From: Massilia agri
GTDB lineage: Bacteria; Pseudomonadota; Gammaproteobacteria; Burkholderiales; Burkholderiaceae_D
NCBI RefSeq assembly: GCF_024753255.1
Contig: NZ_JANUHA010000009.1
Location: forward strand, 1-64,000
DNA length: 64,000 nt
Direction: 5' to 3'
Part shown: in pieces, positions 44,554 through 52,787 of the stretch
Layout: each line of letters begins with the position of its first letter
Position numbering within the stretch: the first letter of the stretch is position 1
Translations under genes and position numbers: made by a program
Notes under the pieces: generated by a model
Database searches by the model: none
What the model was told of the DNA's origin: nothing
What the model saw: only the letters and a program-made list of their open reading frames with translations

Positions 44554-46923
44554 ATGTCCTTCATCGAACCATCCGCGCAGGTGACCTTCCTGCTTGATGA
44601 CGAGGGCACGATCGTCAGCTGGAATCCGGCGGCCTCGGCCATGTTCGGCTGGACGCCGGCCCAGGCTCCGGGACGAAGGCTCGCCGAGCTCTTCCTTGAT
44701 GCGGCGTCCTGGCCCGCCCTGGCCTCGGCGGGCGGCGGCAAGGTGCGGATGCGCTTTGCCGGCGGCATCGACGGCAAGGCCCGGCTGGCGCTGCTGCGCC
44801 AGTACGATGCGGATGGCGCGGCGCGGGGCTGGACCGCCAGCGTGATGGTCTCGCCGCATGAATCCCCCGACGAATCCGTGCGCGTCGCCAGCACCCCGCT
44901 GTCCGAGGTGGTCGACCTGCTGCCCGGCGCCTTCTATGCGATCAACCGCGCCGGCCGCCTGGTCCTGTGGAACCACAACCTCGAGCGCCTTACCGAAATG
45001 ACGCCCGACGAGCTGGCCGCGGCCAGGGTGCTCGACATGTTCGAGGCGCGCGAGCGTCCCCTGGCGCTCGAGAGCATCCGCCGCGTCTTCGAGGAAGGCG
45101 CTGAGGTGTCGATGGAAATGAACTACCTGTCGCGCAGCGGACGCGAGACCCCGATGCTGGTAGGCGGCGCCCTGGTGCGCTGCAACGGCGACAGCTATCT
45201 GTTCGGCCTGGGCATCAATATCGCCAAGCGGCGCGCCAAGGAGCGCCAGCTGATGCTGAGCGAACGCGCCATGCACGCGGCCAGCAACGGCATCGTCATC
45301 ACCCGCTGCGTCGGAAACGACAGCATCATCGAATACGTGAACGCGGCCTTCGAGCGCATTGCAGGCTATTGCGCCGAGGAATCGATCGGGCGTGACCCGC
45401 GCTTCATGGCCGCGCCCGATCTTGACGTCCACGAACGCAGCCAGGTGCGCTTGGCCATCAAGGAGCGGCGCGCCGTGAATGTGGTATTCCGGAATCGCCG
45501 CAAGAACGGCGACATCTTCTGGAACGACCTGCGCATCACCCCGGTGCGCGACGAGCACGGCGAAGTGACCCACTTCATCGGCATCCTGCAGGACGTGACC
45601 GCCACCAAGGAGCGGACCGCCCACCTCGAGCACGAGGTCAACCACGATCCCCTCACCGGCCTGGCGAACCGCACCCTGCTGTGGGACCGCCTCGACCATG
45701 CGGTGCACCTGGCCCATCGCCACCACACGATGGTGGCTGCCGTCCTCATCGACCTGGACAACTTCAAGACCATCAACGACACCTTCGGCCACGAAGCCGG
45801 CGACGCGGTGCTCAAGGTGGTGGCGCGGCGCCTGCAGGCGGCCGTGCGCGAGAGCGACACGGTGGCGCGCATGTCGGGCGACGAATTCGTGCTGGTGCTG
45901 GTGGACCAGCCCTCGCTGCGCTTCACCCTGCGCATGGTGGAGCGCCTGCGCCGTTCGATGACCATGCCGGTCGCCTTCGGCGGCAACGAGATCCCGGTCG
46001 GCGCCAGCCTGGGCGTGGCGCTCTATCCGCACGACGGATCGAGCCCCGCCGAACTGGTGCGCGGCGCCGACATGGCCATGTACCACGCCAAGGGCAATGG
46101 CGGCGGCGTGCATTTCTTTTCTGCCGAGATGCGCTCCGCCGACGAGAAGCGCGCCGCGCTTGCCAGGGGCATCCGCAGCGCCCTCGACCACGACGAACTG
46201 TTCCTGCTGTTCCAGCCGCGCATGGACGCGAGGAGCGGCAAGGTGCGCGGCTTCGAAGCCCTGCTGCGCTGGCGCCATCCGGAACACGGGGTCATGCTGC
46301 CGGCAAGCTTTCTCACCGAGGCCGAGGAAACCGGCCAGATGGTCGAGATCGGCAACTGGGTGCTGGACCAGGCCTGCGCCTTTCTCCAGCAGCTGCGCCA
46401 GCTCGGCTACACCGGCCTGCCGGTGTCGGTGAACGTGTCGCACCGGGAATACAGCCAGCACGGCTTCATTGCCGGCCTGGCCGAACGCATGACGCGCCAT
46501 GGCCTGCCGCCGGGCGCGCTGGAGATCGAGATCCCCGAGGCCGACCTGATCCGCAATCCCGGGCTCGGGCGCGACCTGTCGAGCCAGCTGCGCGAAGTCG
46601 GCGTCGCCCTCTCGCTCGACGAGTTCGGCAAGGGCATCTCGGACCTCAACTTCCTGCAGCAGCTCTCGGTGCGCCAGGTGAAGCTGTCCAAGGCCGCGGT
46701 ACGCGACATCACGCGCGACGGCCGCGGCAGCCTGGCCAAGACCCTGATCGACATCGGCCACAACCTGGAGCTGGCCGTGGTCGGCGAAGCGGTCGAAAAC
46801 GAGGCGCAGGTCGAGTTCCTGAAGTCGCATGGCTGCGACCAGCTGCAGGGCCAGTGGTTCAGCGAGCCGCTGGCAGCGGACGCGGTGCACCAGATGCTCG
46901 ACCAGCGCTATCACGCGCAATGA
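44554..46923 (+). CDS. PAS-GGDEF-EAL protein with degenerate EAL domain
   Basis: A 789-residue soluble protein with PAS segments at about 1-120, 120-225 and 240-360, then GGDEF at about 365-530 and EAL at about 545-785. The GGDEF site reads MSGDEF (a tolerated change) with RESD as the inhibition site. The EAL part keeps FEALLRW but has DEFGKG for DDFGTG, VKLSK for LKID, and EIPEA for EITES, so metal and catalytic residues are missing. It is probably a diguanylate cyclase or c-di-GMP sensor rather than a phosphodiesterase. Confidence 0.93.
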   Translation: MSFIEPSAQVTFLLDDEGTIVSWNPAASAMFGWTPAQAPGRRLAELFLDAASWPALASAGGGKVRMRFAGGIDGKARLALLRQYDADGAARGWTASVMVSPHESPDESVRVASTPLSEVVDLLPGAFYAINRAGRLVLWNHNLERLTEMTPDELAAARVLDMFEARERPLALESIRRVFEEGAEVSMEMNYLSRSGRETPMLVGGALVRCNGDSYLFGLGINIAKRRAKERQLMLSERAMHAASNGIVITRCVGNDSIIEYVNAAFERIAGYCAEESIGRDPRFMAAPDLDVHERSQVRLAIKERRAVNVVFRNRRKNGDIFWNDLRITPVRDEHGEVTHFIGILQDVTATKERTAHLEHEVNHDPLTGLANRTLLWDRLDHAVHLAHRHHTMVAAVLIDLDNFKTINDTFGHEAGDAVLKVVARRLQAAVRESDTVARMSGDEFVLVLVDQPSLRFTLRMVERLRRSMTMPVAFGGNEIPVGASLGVALYPHDGSSPAELVRGADMAMYHAKGNGGGVHFFSAEMRSADEKRAALARGIRSALDHDELFLLFQPRMDARSGKVRGFEALLRWRHPEHGVMLPASFLTEAEETGQMVEIGNWVLDQACAFLQQLRQLGYTGLPVSVNVSHREYSQHGFIAGLAERMTRHGLPPGALEIEIPEADLIRNPGLGRDLSSQLREVGVALSLDEFGKGISDLNFLQQLSVRQVKLSKAAVRDITRDGRGSLAKTLIDIGHNLELAVVGEAVENEAQVEFLKSHGCDQLQGQWFSEPLAADAVHQMLDQRYHAQ

Positions 46924-46956
46924 CCGGGTGCCGGCGAAAAAAACGCTTGCAATAGT

Positions 46957-46978
46957 TCGATGTTTAGCTAACAATCGA
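46957..46978. promoter_or_regulatory. Palindrome just upstream of the ArsR-type gene
   Basis: TCGATGTTTAG and its near-inverted copy CTAACAATCGA form a 22-base imperfect palindrome ending three bases before the start codon. Position and form suit an autoregulatory ArsR operator. Confidence 0.55.
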
Positions 46979-46981
46979 CCT

Positions 46982-47290
46982 ATGACTTCCGTATTCAAAG
47001 CCCTGTCCGACCCGACCCGGCGCGCCATCCTCCAGCACCTGCAGCAGGGGCCGATGGGCGCCGGCGAGCTGGCCGAACTGTTCGATGTGTCCAAGCCGAC
47101 CATGTCCGCCCACTTCGCCGTGCTGGTCGCGGCCGGCCTGATCGAGCCGGAAAAGCAGGGCCGCACGATCACTTACCGGCTGCGCCTGTCCGTGCTCGAG
47201 GACGCGCTGCTGGGATTCGCGCAGGTATTCGGGCTGAACGTCAGCCGGTCCGAGCCATCCTCCACACCATCCAAGAAGGAGCAGTCATGA
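46982..47290 (+). CDS. ArsR-type autorepressor (SdpR-like) transcription factor
   Basis: The 102-residue winged-helix protein begins MTSVFKALSDPTRRAILQHL, the typical ArsR/SdpR opening. The recognition helix lies in DVSKPTMSAHFAVLVAAGLI and wing-like sequence in QGRTITYRLRLSVLED. No metal-binding Cys is visible, so it probably responds to another signal or acts as an autorepressor with its partner membrane protein. Its stop overlaps the next start (ATGA). Confidence 0.9.
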   Translation: MTSVFKALSDPTRRAILQHLQQGPMGAGELAELFDVSKPTMSAHFAVLVAAGLIEPEKQGRTITYRLRLSVLEDALLGFAQVFGLNVSRSEPSSTPSKKEQS

Positions 47291-47691
47291 AGCAGTCTTC
47301 CCGGTTTTCCCAGCTGTGCCGCGCCATGCTGGGCGCCCTGTTCATCCTCGGCGCCGCCGCCTTGCTGGCCTGGGCCTCGCCGGCCTGGCTTGATCCCGAG
47401 TGGAGCCGTCGCCTGGCCGGCGCCCTGCTGGGCGGCGTGGTGGTGGTGTATGCGAATGCCATTCCGAAGGCGCTCGCGCAGCGCATGCGCTGCGCCTCGC
47501 CGGCGGCGGACCAGGCGGCGCGGCGTTTCGCGGGCTGGGCCCTGGTGCTGGGCGGGCTCGGCTACATGCTGGCCTGGCTCGCCGCCCCCCTGCACCTGGC
47601 CGGCATGATCGGCGGACTCACGCTGGGGCTGGCGGTCACGTGTGCGGCGCTCGGCTGCATCCGCATCGGTGCACGCCACGCCGGACACTGA
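47287..47691 (+). CDS. SdpI-like membrane protein
   Basis: The 134-residue product has about four hydrophobic helices and a conserved-looking YANAIPKALAQRMRC segment, as in SdpI-type immunity or anti-sigma-like membrane partners of SdpR. It is coupled to the regulator by overlap. SdpI-family membership is inferred from context and this motif, not from full alignment. The pair may sense a membrane-active toxin or stress. Confidence 0.75.
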   Translation: MKQSSRFSQLCRAMLGALFILGAAALLAWASPAWLDPEWSRRLAGALLGGVVVVYANAIPKALAQRMRCASPAADQAARRFAGWALVLGGLGYMLAWLAAPLHLAGMIGGLTLGLAVTCAALGCIRIGARHAGH

Positions 47692-47707
47692 CCGATCGCA
47701 CGCCGTC

Positions 47708-48685
47708 TCAACCGTCCTTGTTGATGCGGTTGACGAGCGCGCCGAGCACGTCCTCGGCCAGCTCGTTGTCGACCTGGCAGGTGCCCGCGTTCTCGTGACC
47801 GCCCCCGCCGTATTCCAGCATCAGCGGCCCGATATTCGTCCTGGACGTCCGGTTCAGGATCGATTTCCCGGTGGCGAACACGGTATTGGCCCGCTTCAGG
47901 CCCCACAGCACGTGGATCGAGATATTCGTCTCGGGGAAGAGTGCATAGACGATGAAACGGTTGCCGGCATAGATCACCTCTTCCGTCCGCAGGTCCAGCA
48001 CCACCAGGTTCTTGTGGACCCGCGCGCAGCGGCGGATCTGTTCCTTGCAACGCTCGCCGTGGGCGAAATACAGCTCGGTGCGCTCGACCACGTCCGGCAA
48101 GGCCATGATGCGCTCGATCGGCTGCAACGCGCAGTAGTCGATCAGGGCCATCATGAGCTGGTAGTTCGAAATGCGGAAGTCGTGGAAGCGCCCCAGGCCC
48201 GTGCGCGCGTCCATCAGGAAGTTCAGCAGGTTCCAGCCCTGGGGGAACAGCACCTCGTCGCGCGTGAAGCGCGCCGCGTCGGCCTTGTCCACCGCCGCCA
48301 TCATGTCGTTCCAGGCCGCCGGGAAGGTGGCGGCGCCGCCGTAGTGCCGGTACACGACCCGCGCCGCCGAAGGCGCGTCCGGATGGATGATGTGGTTCTC
48401 GCGCATGCCAGTGTTGCGAATGGTTTCCGACAGGTGGTGGTCAAACGAGAGGTGGGCGGCAGCCACGTAGGGCAGATTGGTCGTGATGTCGCACCGGCTG
48501 ATGGCGATTTTGCCGTCCTGCATATCCTTCGGGTGCACGAAGAGGATGTCGTCGATCAGCTTGAGGTGCCTGAGCAGGACCGCGCAGACGAGGCCGTCGA
48601 AGTCGCTGCGGGTTACGAGGCGGAATTTTCCGCCGGAAGCACGTGATTGCACGGTGGACGTTTCGGCAAGGTGTTCGGCTAACAT
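47708..48685 (-). CDS. DHH family phosphoesterase
   Basis: The 325-residue protein has DHH motifs: RSDFDGLVCAVLLRHL (first Asp motif), CDITT and SFDHHLSE (the DHH-type His pair), and C-terminal GGGGHENAGTC (DHHA1-type). The family includes nucleases and c-di-AMP or pAp phosphatases; specificity here is unknown. ATG 48685 has GAGGGG upstream. It converges on the SdpI-like gene. Confidence 0.87.
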   Translation of the reverse strand: MLAEHLAETSTVQSRASGGKFRLVTRSDFDGLVCAVLLRHLKLIDDILFVHPKDMQDGKIAISRCDITTNLPYVAAAHLSFDHHLSETIRNTGMRENHIIHPDAPSAARVVYRHYGGAATFPAAWNDMMAAVDKADAARFTRDEVLFPQGWNLLNFLMDARTGLGRFHDFRISNYQLMMALIDYCALQPIERIMALPDVVERTELYFAHGERCKEQIRRCARVHKNLVVLDLRTEEVIYAGNRFIVYALFPETNISIHVLWGLKRANTVFATGKSILNRTSRTNIGPLMLEYGGGGHENAGTCQVDNELAEDVLGALVNRINKDG

Positions 48686-48974
48686 CGCACATCCCCTCAT
48701 GAAAACCAAAAACCATACCTTGCAGTGTTTCCGGCCATCAGCCTTTGCGCTGGCGCATTGCGTGACGGACGCATCCTGGCTGGGCCGGGCGCAGTCCATG
48801 CCCCGGATCGTGCAGGCTGTCGCACGGCGCTGGCCCGGCCTGGCCGCATTGGGTAAAGTTGCATCATCCCAACAGTTGTAGATGCCGGCAATGTTGTTTT
48901 TGCGGCACGCGGGGGCGGCGACAGAGTACACTCGCCGCTTGCACGTGCAAGCGAACCGACTCGAACACCAGACC

Positions 48975-50231
48975 ATGCAAGCAAGGAACACAAGCCAGAA
49001 CCATCTTTCCAGCGTCCTGTCGTGGCTCTACCGCTGCTTCGACGCCGTGGCGACCTGGGTGACCCAGCTGTCGTGGTGGAAGTTTTTCCTCTTTGCAATC
49101 CTGACCCTGACCGCCGGCGCCATCCTGCAGGAAGAGCTGTTCTCGCGCCCGGCCGAGGAAGAAGCCCGCGCCGAGCGCAGCCAGGACAGGCGCAGCGACG
49201 CCGCCATCCTCATCGACGAGAGCGGCATCCATTTCAATCCGCGCAGCCGGCCGAAGAGCGGCGCCTCGACCGTCCCGCCGGAGGCCCCGGAGGCCCCGGA
49301 AGCGCCGGATGCGCCGGACGCGCCAGACACGCCTGAACCGCCGAGTTCGCCCTCGACCACCATCCGCCCCGATGGCGACTCGGTCCATATCGCGCTGCCG
49401 CCGCAGATCACCGAAGAGCTGTCGAACGCGATCGAAGTCGCGGTCGAGGACGCGGCCGAGCAGAAGGTCTCGCGCTACCACAAGCAGGCCTCGACCTGGT
49501 TCATGAACTTCGTGCTGCTCTTCGTGCTCGCCCTGTTCGGCACCAAGGCACTGGTGGGCGGCAAGAAGCGCGCCGAAGCGGAATCGCAGATCGCCAACGC
49601 CGCCGCCGAGCGCGAGGCCATGCAGCGCCAGCTGTCGGAAACGAAGATGCAGATGATGCAGGCCCAGGTCGAGCCCCACTTCCTGTTCAACACCCTGGCC
49701 TCGGTCGAGCACCTGATCCAGGTCGACCCGCCGCGCGCCTCGGCCATGCAGCGCAGTCTGATCCAGTACCTGCGCGCCGTGCTGCCGCAGATGCGCGACA
49801 ACGCCGTGGTCACCGGCCTCGGGCGCGAGGTCGACATGGTGACGGCCTACCTGGCCCTGCTCAAGATGCGCATGGAAGAACGCCTGACCGTGGTGATGCA
49901 GATCCCCGACGGCCTGCGCAGCGCGGCCTTCCCGCCGATGATGCTGCAGTCCATGGTCGAGAACGCGATCAAGCACGGCCTCGAATGCAAGCCCGAAGGC
50001 GGCACCCTCAAGATCCAGGCCGAAGTGGTCGACAGCAAGCTGCGCGTGACCGTCACCGACGACGGGGTCGGCTTCGGCGTGGTGCCGAGCGACGGCACGG
50101 GCCTGGGCCTGCAGACCATCCGCGACCGCCTCAAGCTGCTGCACGGCGACCAGGCCGGCCTGCACATCGCGGCCAACAGCCCCAGCGGCGTGATCGCGAT
50201 GATCGAAGTGCCGTATCAGCTATCCAAATAA
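48975..50231 (+). CDS. LytS/AlgZ-type histidine kinase with Pro-rich periplasmic domain
   Basis: The 418-residue sensor has TM1 at about 34-52 and TM2 at about 176-194, and a periplasmic part with a repeated APEAPEAPDAPDAPDTPEPP stretch near 103-123. The cytoplasmic kinase has a coiled linker, the His in VEPHFLFNTLASVEHL, N-box MVENAIKHGLE and GVGFG and GLGLQTIRDRL of the ATPase part. The next gene is its LytTR regulator. ATG 48975 was chosen; upstream in-frame sequence looks noncoding. Confidence 0.9.
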   Translation: MQARNTSQNHLSSVLSWLYRCFDAVATWVTQLSWWKFFLFAILTLTAGAILQEELFSRPAEEEARAERSQDRRSDAAILIDESGIHFNPRSRPKSGASTVPPEAPEAPEAPDAPDAPDTPEPPSSPSTTIRPDGDSVHIALPPQITEELSNAIEVAVEDAAEQKVSRYHKQASTWFMNFVLLFVLALFGTKALVGGKKRAEAESQIANAAAEREAMQRQLSETKMQMMQAQVEPHFLFNTLASVEHLIQVDPPRASAMQRSLIQYLRAVLPQMRDNAVVTGLGREVDMVTAYLALLKMRMEERLTVVMQIPDGLRSAAFPPMMLQSMVENAIKHGLECKPEGGTLKIQAEVVDSKLRVTVTDDGVGFGVVPSDGTGLGLQTIRDRLKLLHGDQAGLHIAANSPSGVIAMIEVPYQLSK

Positions 50232-50305
50232 GCCCGGCCACCAGCTTGCCTGCCGCGCCGTTTCATTGAATAATTGTTACTCTTCACTCAGCTAGCGGAA
50301 CTCCC

Positions 50306-51067
50306 ATGCCTACTGCAATCATTGCCGATGACGAAAGACTGATGCGAGACCAGCTGCGCCTGCGGCTGTCGGAGGCATGGCCGGAACTGGAAATCCTGGG
50401 CGAGGCGAAGAATGGCGAGGAAGCGGTGGAACTGGTCGACCAGCTCAAGCCCGATCTCACCTTCCTCGACATCCGCATGCCCGGCAAGACCGGCATGGAA
50501 GCGGCGCGCGACATTGGCGACCGCAGCCAGATCGTGTTCGTCACCGCCTACGACCAGTACGCGGTCGAAGCCTTCGAGCGCGGCGCGGTCGACTACGTGC
50601 TCAAGCCCACCGAGCCGGAGCGCCTGAAGGTCACCGTGGACCGCCTCAAGCAGCGCCTCGAGCGCCCGGGCGAGAAGGTCAATGACAGCGTGCAGCAGAT
50701 GCTCTCGCAGCTGGCCGAGAAGATCGCGGCGCCCAAGCAGAAGCACCTGCAATGGATCCAGGCCAGCATCGGCCAGGACCTGCGCATGATTCCGGTGGAA
50801 GACATCCTGTTCTTCCGCTCCGACGAAAAATACACCTGCGTGCAGACCGCCTCTTTCGAGGCCCTGATCCGCAAGCCGGTGCGCGACCTGGCCGAAGAGC
50901 TCGATCCTTCGCTGTTCTGGCAGATCCACCGCGCCACCCTGGTCAACGTCAACGCCATCGAAGGCGTGACGCGCGACATCCGTGGCCGCCACCTGGTGCT
51001 GGTCAAGGGCCGTCCGGAAAAGCTCGAGGTCAGCCGCAGCTTCCTGCACCTGTTCAAGCAGATGTGA
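50306..51067 (+). CDS. LytTR-type response regulator
   Basis: The 253-residue cytoplasmic regulator has an N-terminal receiver (AIIADDERLMRDQLR, phospho-Asp in LTFLDIRMPGKTG) and a C-terminal LytTR DNA-binding domain at about 145-250 (IPVEDILFFRSDEKYTCV and FWQIHRATLVNVNAIEGV). It follows the LytS-type kinase after 74 bases and is its likely partner. Targets are unknown. Confidence 0.95.
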   Translation: MPTAIIADDERLMRDQLRLRLSEAWPELEILGEAKNGEEAVELVDQLKPDLTFLDIRMPGKTGMEAARDIGDRSQIVFVTAYDQYAVEAFERGAVDYVLKPTEPERLKVTVDRLKQRLERPGEKVNDSVQQMLSQLAEKIAAPKQKHLQWIQASIGQDLRMIPVEDILFFRSDEKYTCVQTASFEALIRKPVRDLAEELDPSLFWQIHRATLVNVNAIEGVTRDIRGRHLVLVKGRPEKLEVSRSFLHLFKQM

Positions 51068-51143
51068 TCCGCCGGGCGACCGTGCGCGGCGCCCTGGCCA
51101 GTTGTCGTAGAGTCAAGCTTTACCGAACTGGACAGGACGTTTC

Positions 51144-52574
51144 ATGAGCAAGACGCGCAAGGACTCCCTCTTCCTGGCCGCCGGCGTGCTGGGCGCGCTT
51201 GGTGCATTCAGCGCCGGCCTCGCGATCGGTCGCGGCCTCACAAAATCCGGCACCACCGCCACCGGCCTCCCCCGGGCCAGCGTGCTGGATACACTCGCCC
51301 TCGGCCTCGATGTGTTCGCCCCCGTGGTCGCCCAGGGCGTCATCATCCGCCGTCCCGCGGTGGTGGCGCTGGCCGACAAGCTCGACCTCGACCGCCGCGC
51401 CGTGCAGCGCATGCAGAAGCTGCGCGACAAGTACGGACCCGGCCCCCTGATGCTGCCCCTGCCGATCCGCAAGCAGGCCGTGGTGCTGGACCCGCGGCAT
51501 GCGCAGCGGGTGCTGGACGGCTCGCCCGACCCGTTCTCGCCCGCCAGCACCGAGAAGCGCGGCGCCCTCTCCCACTTCGAACCCAAGGCCGTCCTGCTGT
51601 CGGAGGGCGCAGAGCGGTCGGAGCGGCGCCGCTTCAACGAGGCCGCGCTCGATACCGCGCATCCGATGCACCGGATGGCCGCCGGCTTCCTGCCGCTTGT
51701 CGAGGAGGAAGCCGCGCGCATCCTCGAAGCCGCGCGCGAGCAGGGACGCCTCGACTGGGACGTCTGGTCGCAGGGCTGGTACCGCCTGGTCCGCCGCATC
51801 GTGCTGGGCAACGGCGCCGCCGAAGACCACGAGCTGCAGGCCATGATCACGCGCCTGCGCGGGGCCGCCAACTGGGCCGGTTTCCATCCGACGTTGCGCG
51901 GCAAGCGGGAACGCTTCCTCGAGCGCATCCGGATGTATCTCGACCGCGCGGAGCCGGGCAGCCTGGCGGGTTTCATGGCGCAGATCCCGCGCAACGCCCT
52001 CACCGTGCCGGAGCAACAGGTGCCGCAGTGGCTGTTCGCCTTCGATGCCGCCGTGATCGCGAGCTTCCGCGCGCTGGCCCTGCTGGACAGCTACCCGGAG
52101 CACTTGCAGCGCGCCCGCGAGGAGAGCGCAGGGCGGGCCGGCAAGCCCCAGCTGCCCTTCCTGCGCGCCACCGTGCTGGAAGCGCTGCGCCTGTGGCCGA
52201 CCACGCCCATGGTGCTGCGCCAGAGCCGTGCGCCAACGCAGTGGGAAGACGGCGCGATGCCGGCGGAAACGGGCCTGCTGGTCCACGCACCCTTCTTCCA
52301 CCGCGACGACGCCCACCTGCCGTATGCCGACCGCTTCGCGCCGGAGCTGTGGCGCGAGGACTGGGAGCAAGGGGTCAAGCGCGACTGGCCCCTGATTCCC
52401 TTCAGCGACGGGCCGGCGATCTGTCCGGGGCGCCACCTGGTCCTGATGACGAGCAGCCATCTGCTGGCGGCCTTGCTGGAAAAACATACGCTGCGGCTGG
52501 AGAACCGGCGGCTCGATCCGGCGCGGCTGCCGGGGACGCTGGACAACTACGGCCTGCGGTTCGCGGTGTCGTAG
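51144..52574 (+). CDS. Cytochrome P450
   Basis: The 476-residue monooxygenase keeps the ExxR motif (EALRLWPTTPMVLRQS) and the haem-binding Cys loop PFSDGPAICPGRHLVLM. The N-terminus has a hydrophobic helix (FLAAGVLGALGAFSAGLAIG) that could anchor it in the membrane, unusual for bacterial P450s. Substrate and redox partner are unknown; no ferredoxin gene is adjacent. It is downstream of the LytTR pair by about 77 bases, perhaps regulated by it. A repeat lies at the stop. Confidence 0.93.
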   Translation: MSKTRKDSLFLAAGVLGALGAFSAGLAIGRGLTKSGTTATGLPRASVLDTLALGLDVFAPVVAQGVIIRRPAVVALADKLDLDRRAVQRMQKLRDKYGPGPLMLPLPIRKQAVVLDPRHAQRVLDGSPDPFSPASTEKRGALSHFEPKAVLLSEGAERSERRRFNEAALDTAHPMHRMAAGFLPLVEEEAARILEAAREQGRLDWDVWSQGWYRLVRRIVLGNGAAEDHELQAMITRLRGAANWAGFHPTLRGKRERFLERIRMYLDRAEPGSLAGFMAQIPRNALTVPEQQVPQWLFAFDAAVIASFRALALLDSYPEHLQRAREESAGRAGKPQLPFLRATVLEALRLWPTTPMVLRQSRAPTQWEDGAMPAETGLLVHAPFFHRDDAHLPYADRFAPELWREDWEQGVKRDWPLIPFSDGPAICPGRHLVLMTSSHLLAALLEKHTLRLENRRLDPARLPGTLDNYGLRFAVS

Positions 52575-52700
52575 GGGTGGTCCGGTCCAGTGGACCGGAC
52601 CACGCTCTGCCGTCCGCGCGTTCAGCTCCCCGATGACCAGCCAAGGCGCGTGGTTTCAACGGTAGTTTGAACGCGCGCACGGCGAAGCCGTGCACCCTAG
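52571..52700. repeat. Dispersed repeat copy 4 with inserted hairpin
   Basis: The right end matches the family (TTTGAACGCGCGCACGGCGAAGCCGTGCACCCTAG). The left arm starts GTAGGGGTGG but is altered by a perfect hairpin, TGGTCCGGTCC-AGT-GGACCGGACCA (52578-52602), before rejoining at CCGCGCGTTCA. It overlaps the last bases of the P450 stop codon. Confidence 0.75.
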
Positions 52701-52787
52701 GCCTTGTCAGGTATCAAGCCAGCACCCTCCCCCACCACGTAATGTAGAGCTCCCGGCCCTCTGGCCACGACAGGCAGCTCTTCCCGC

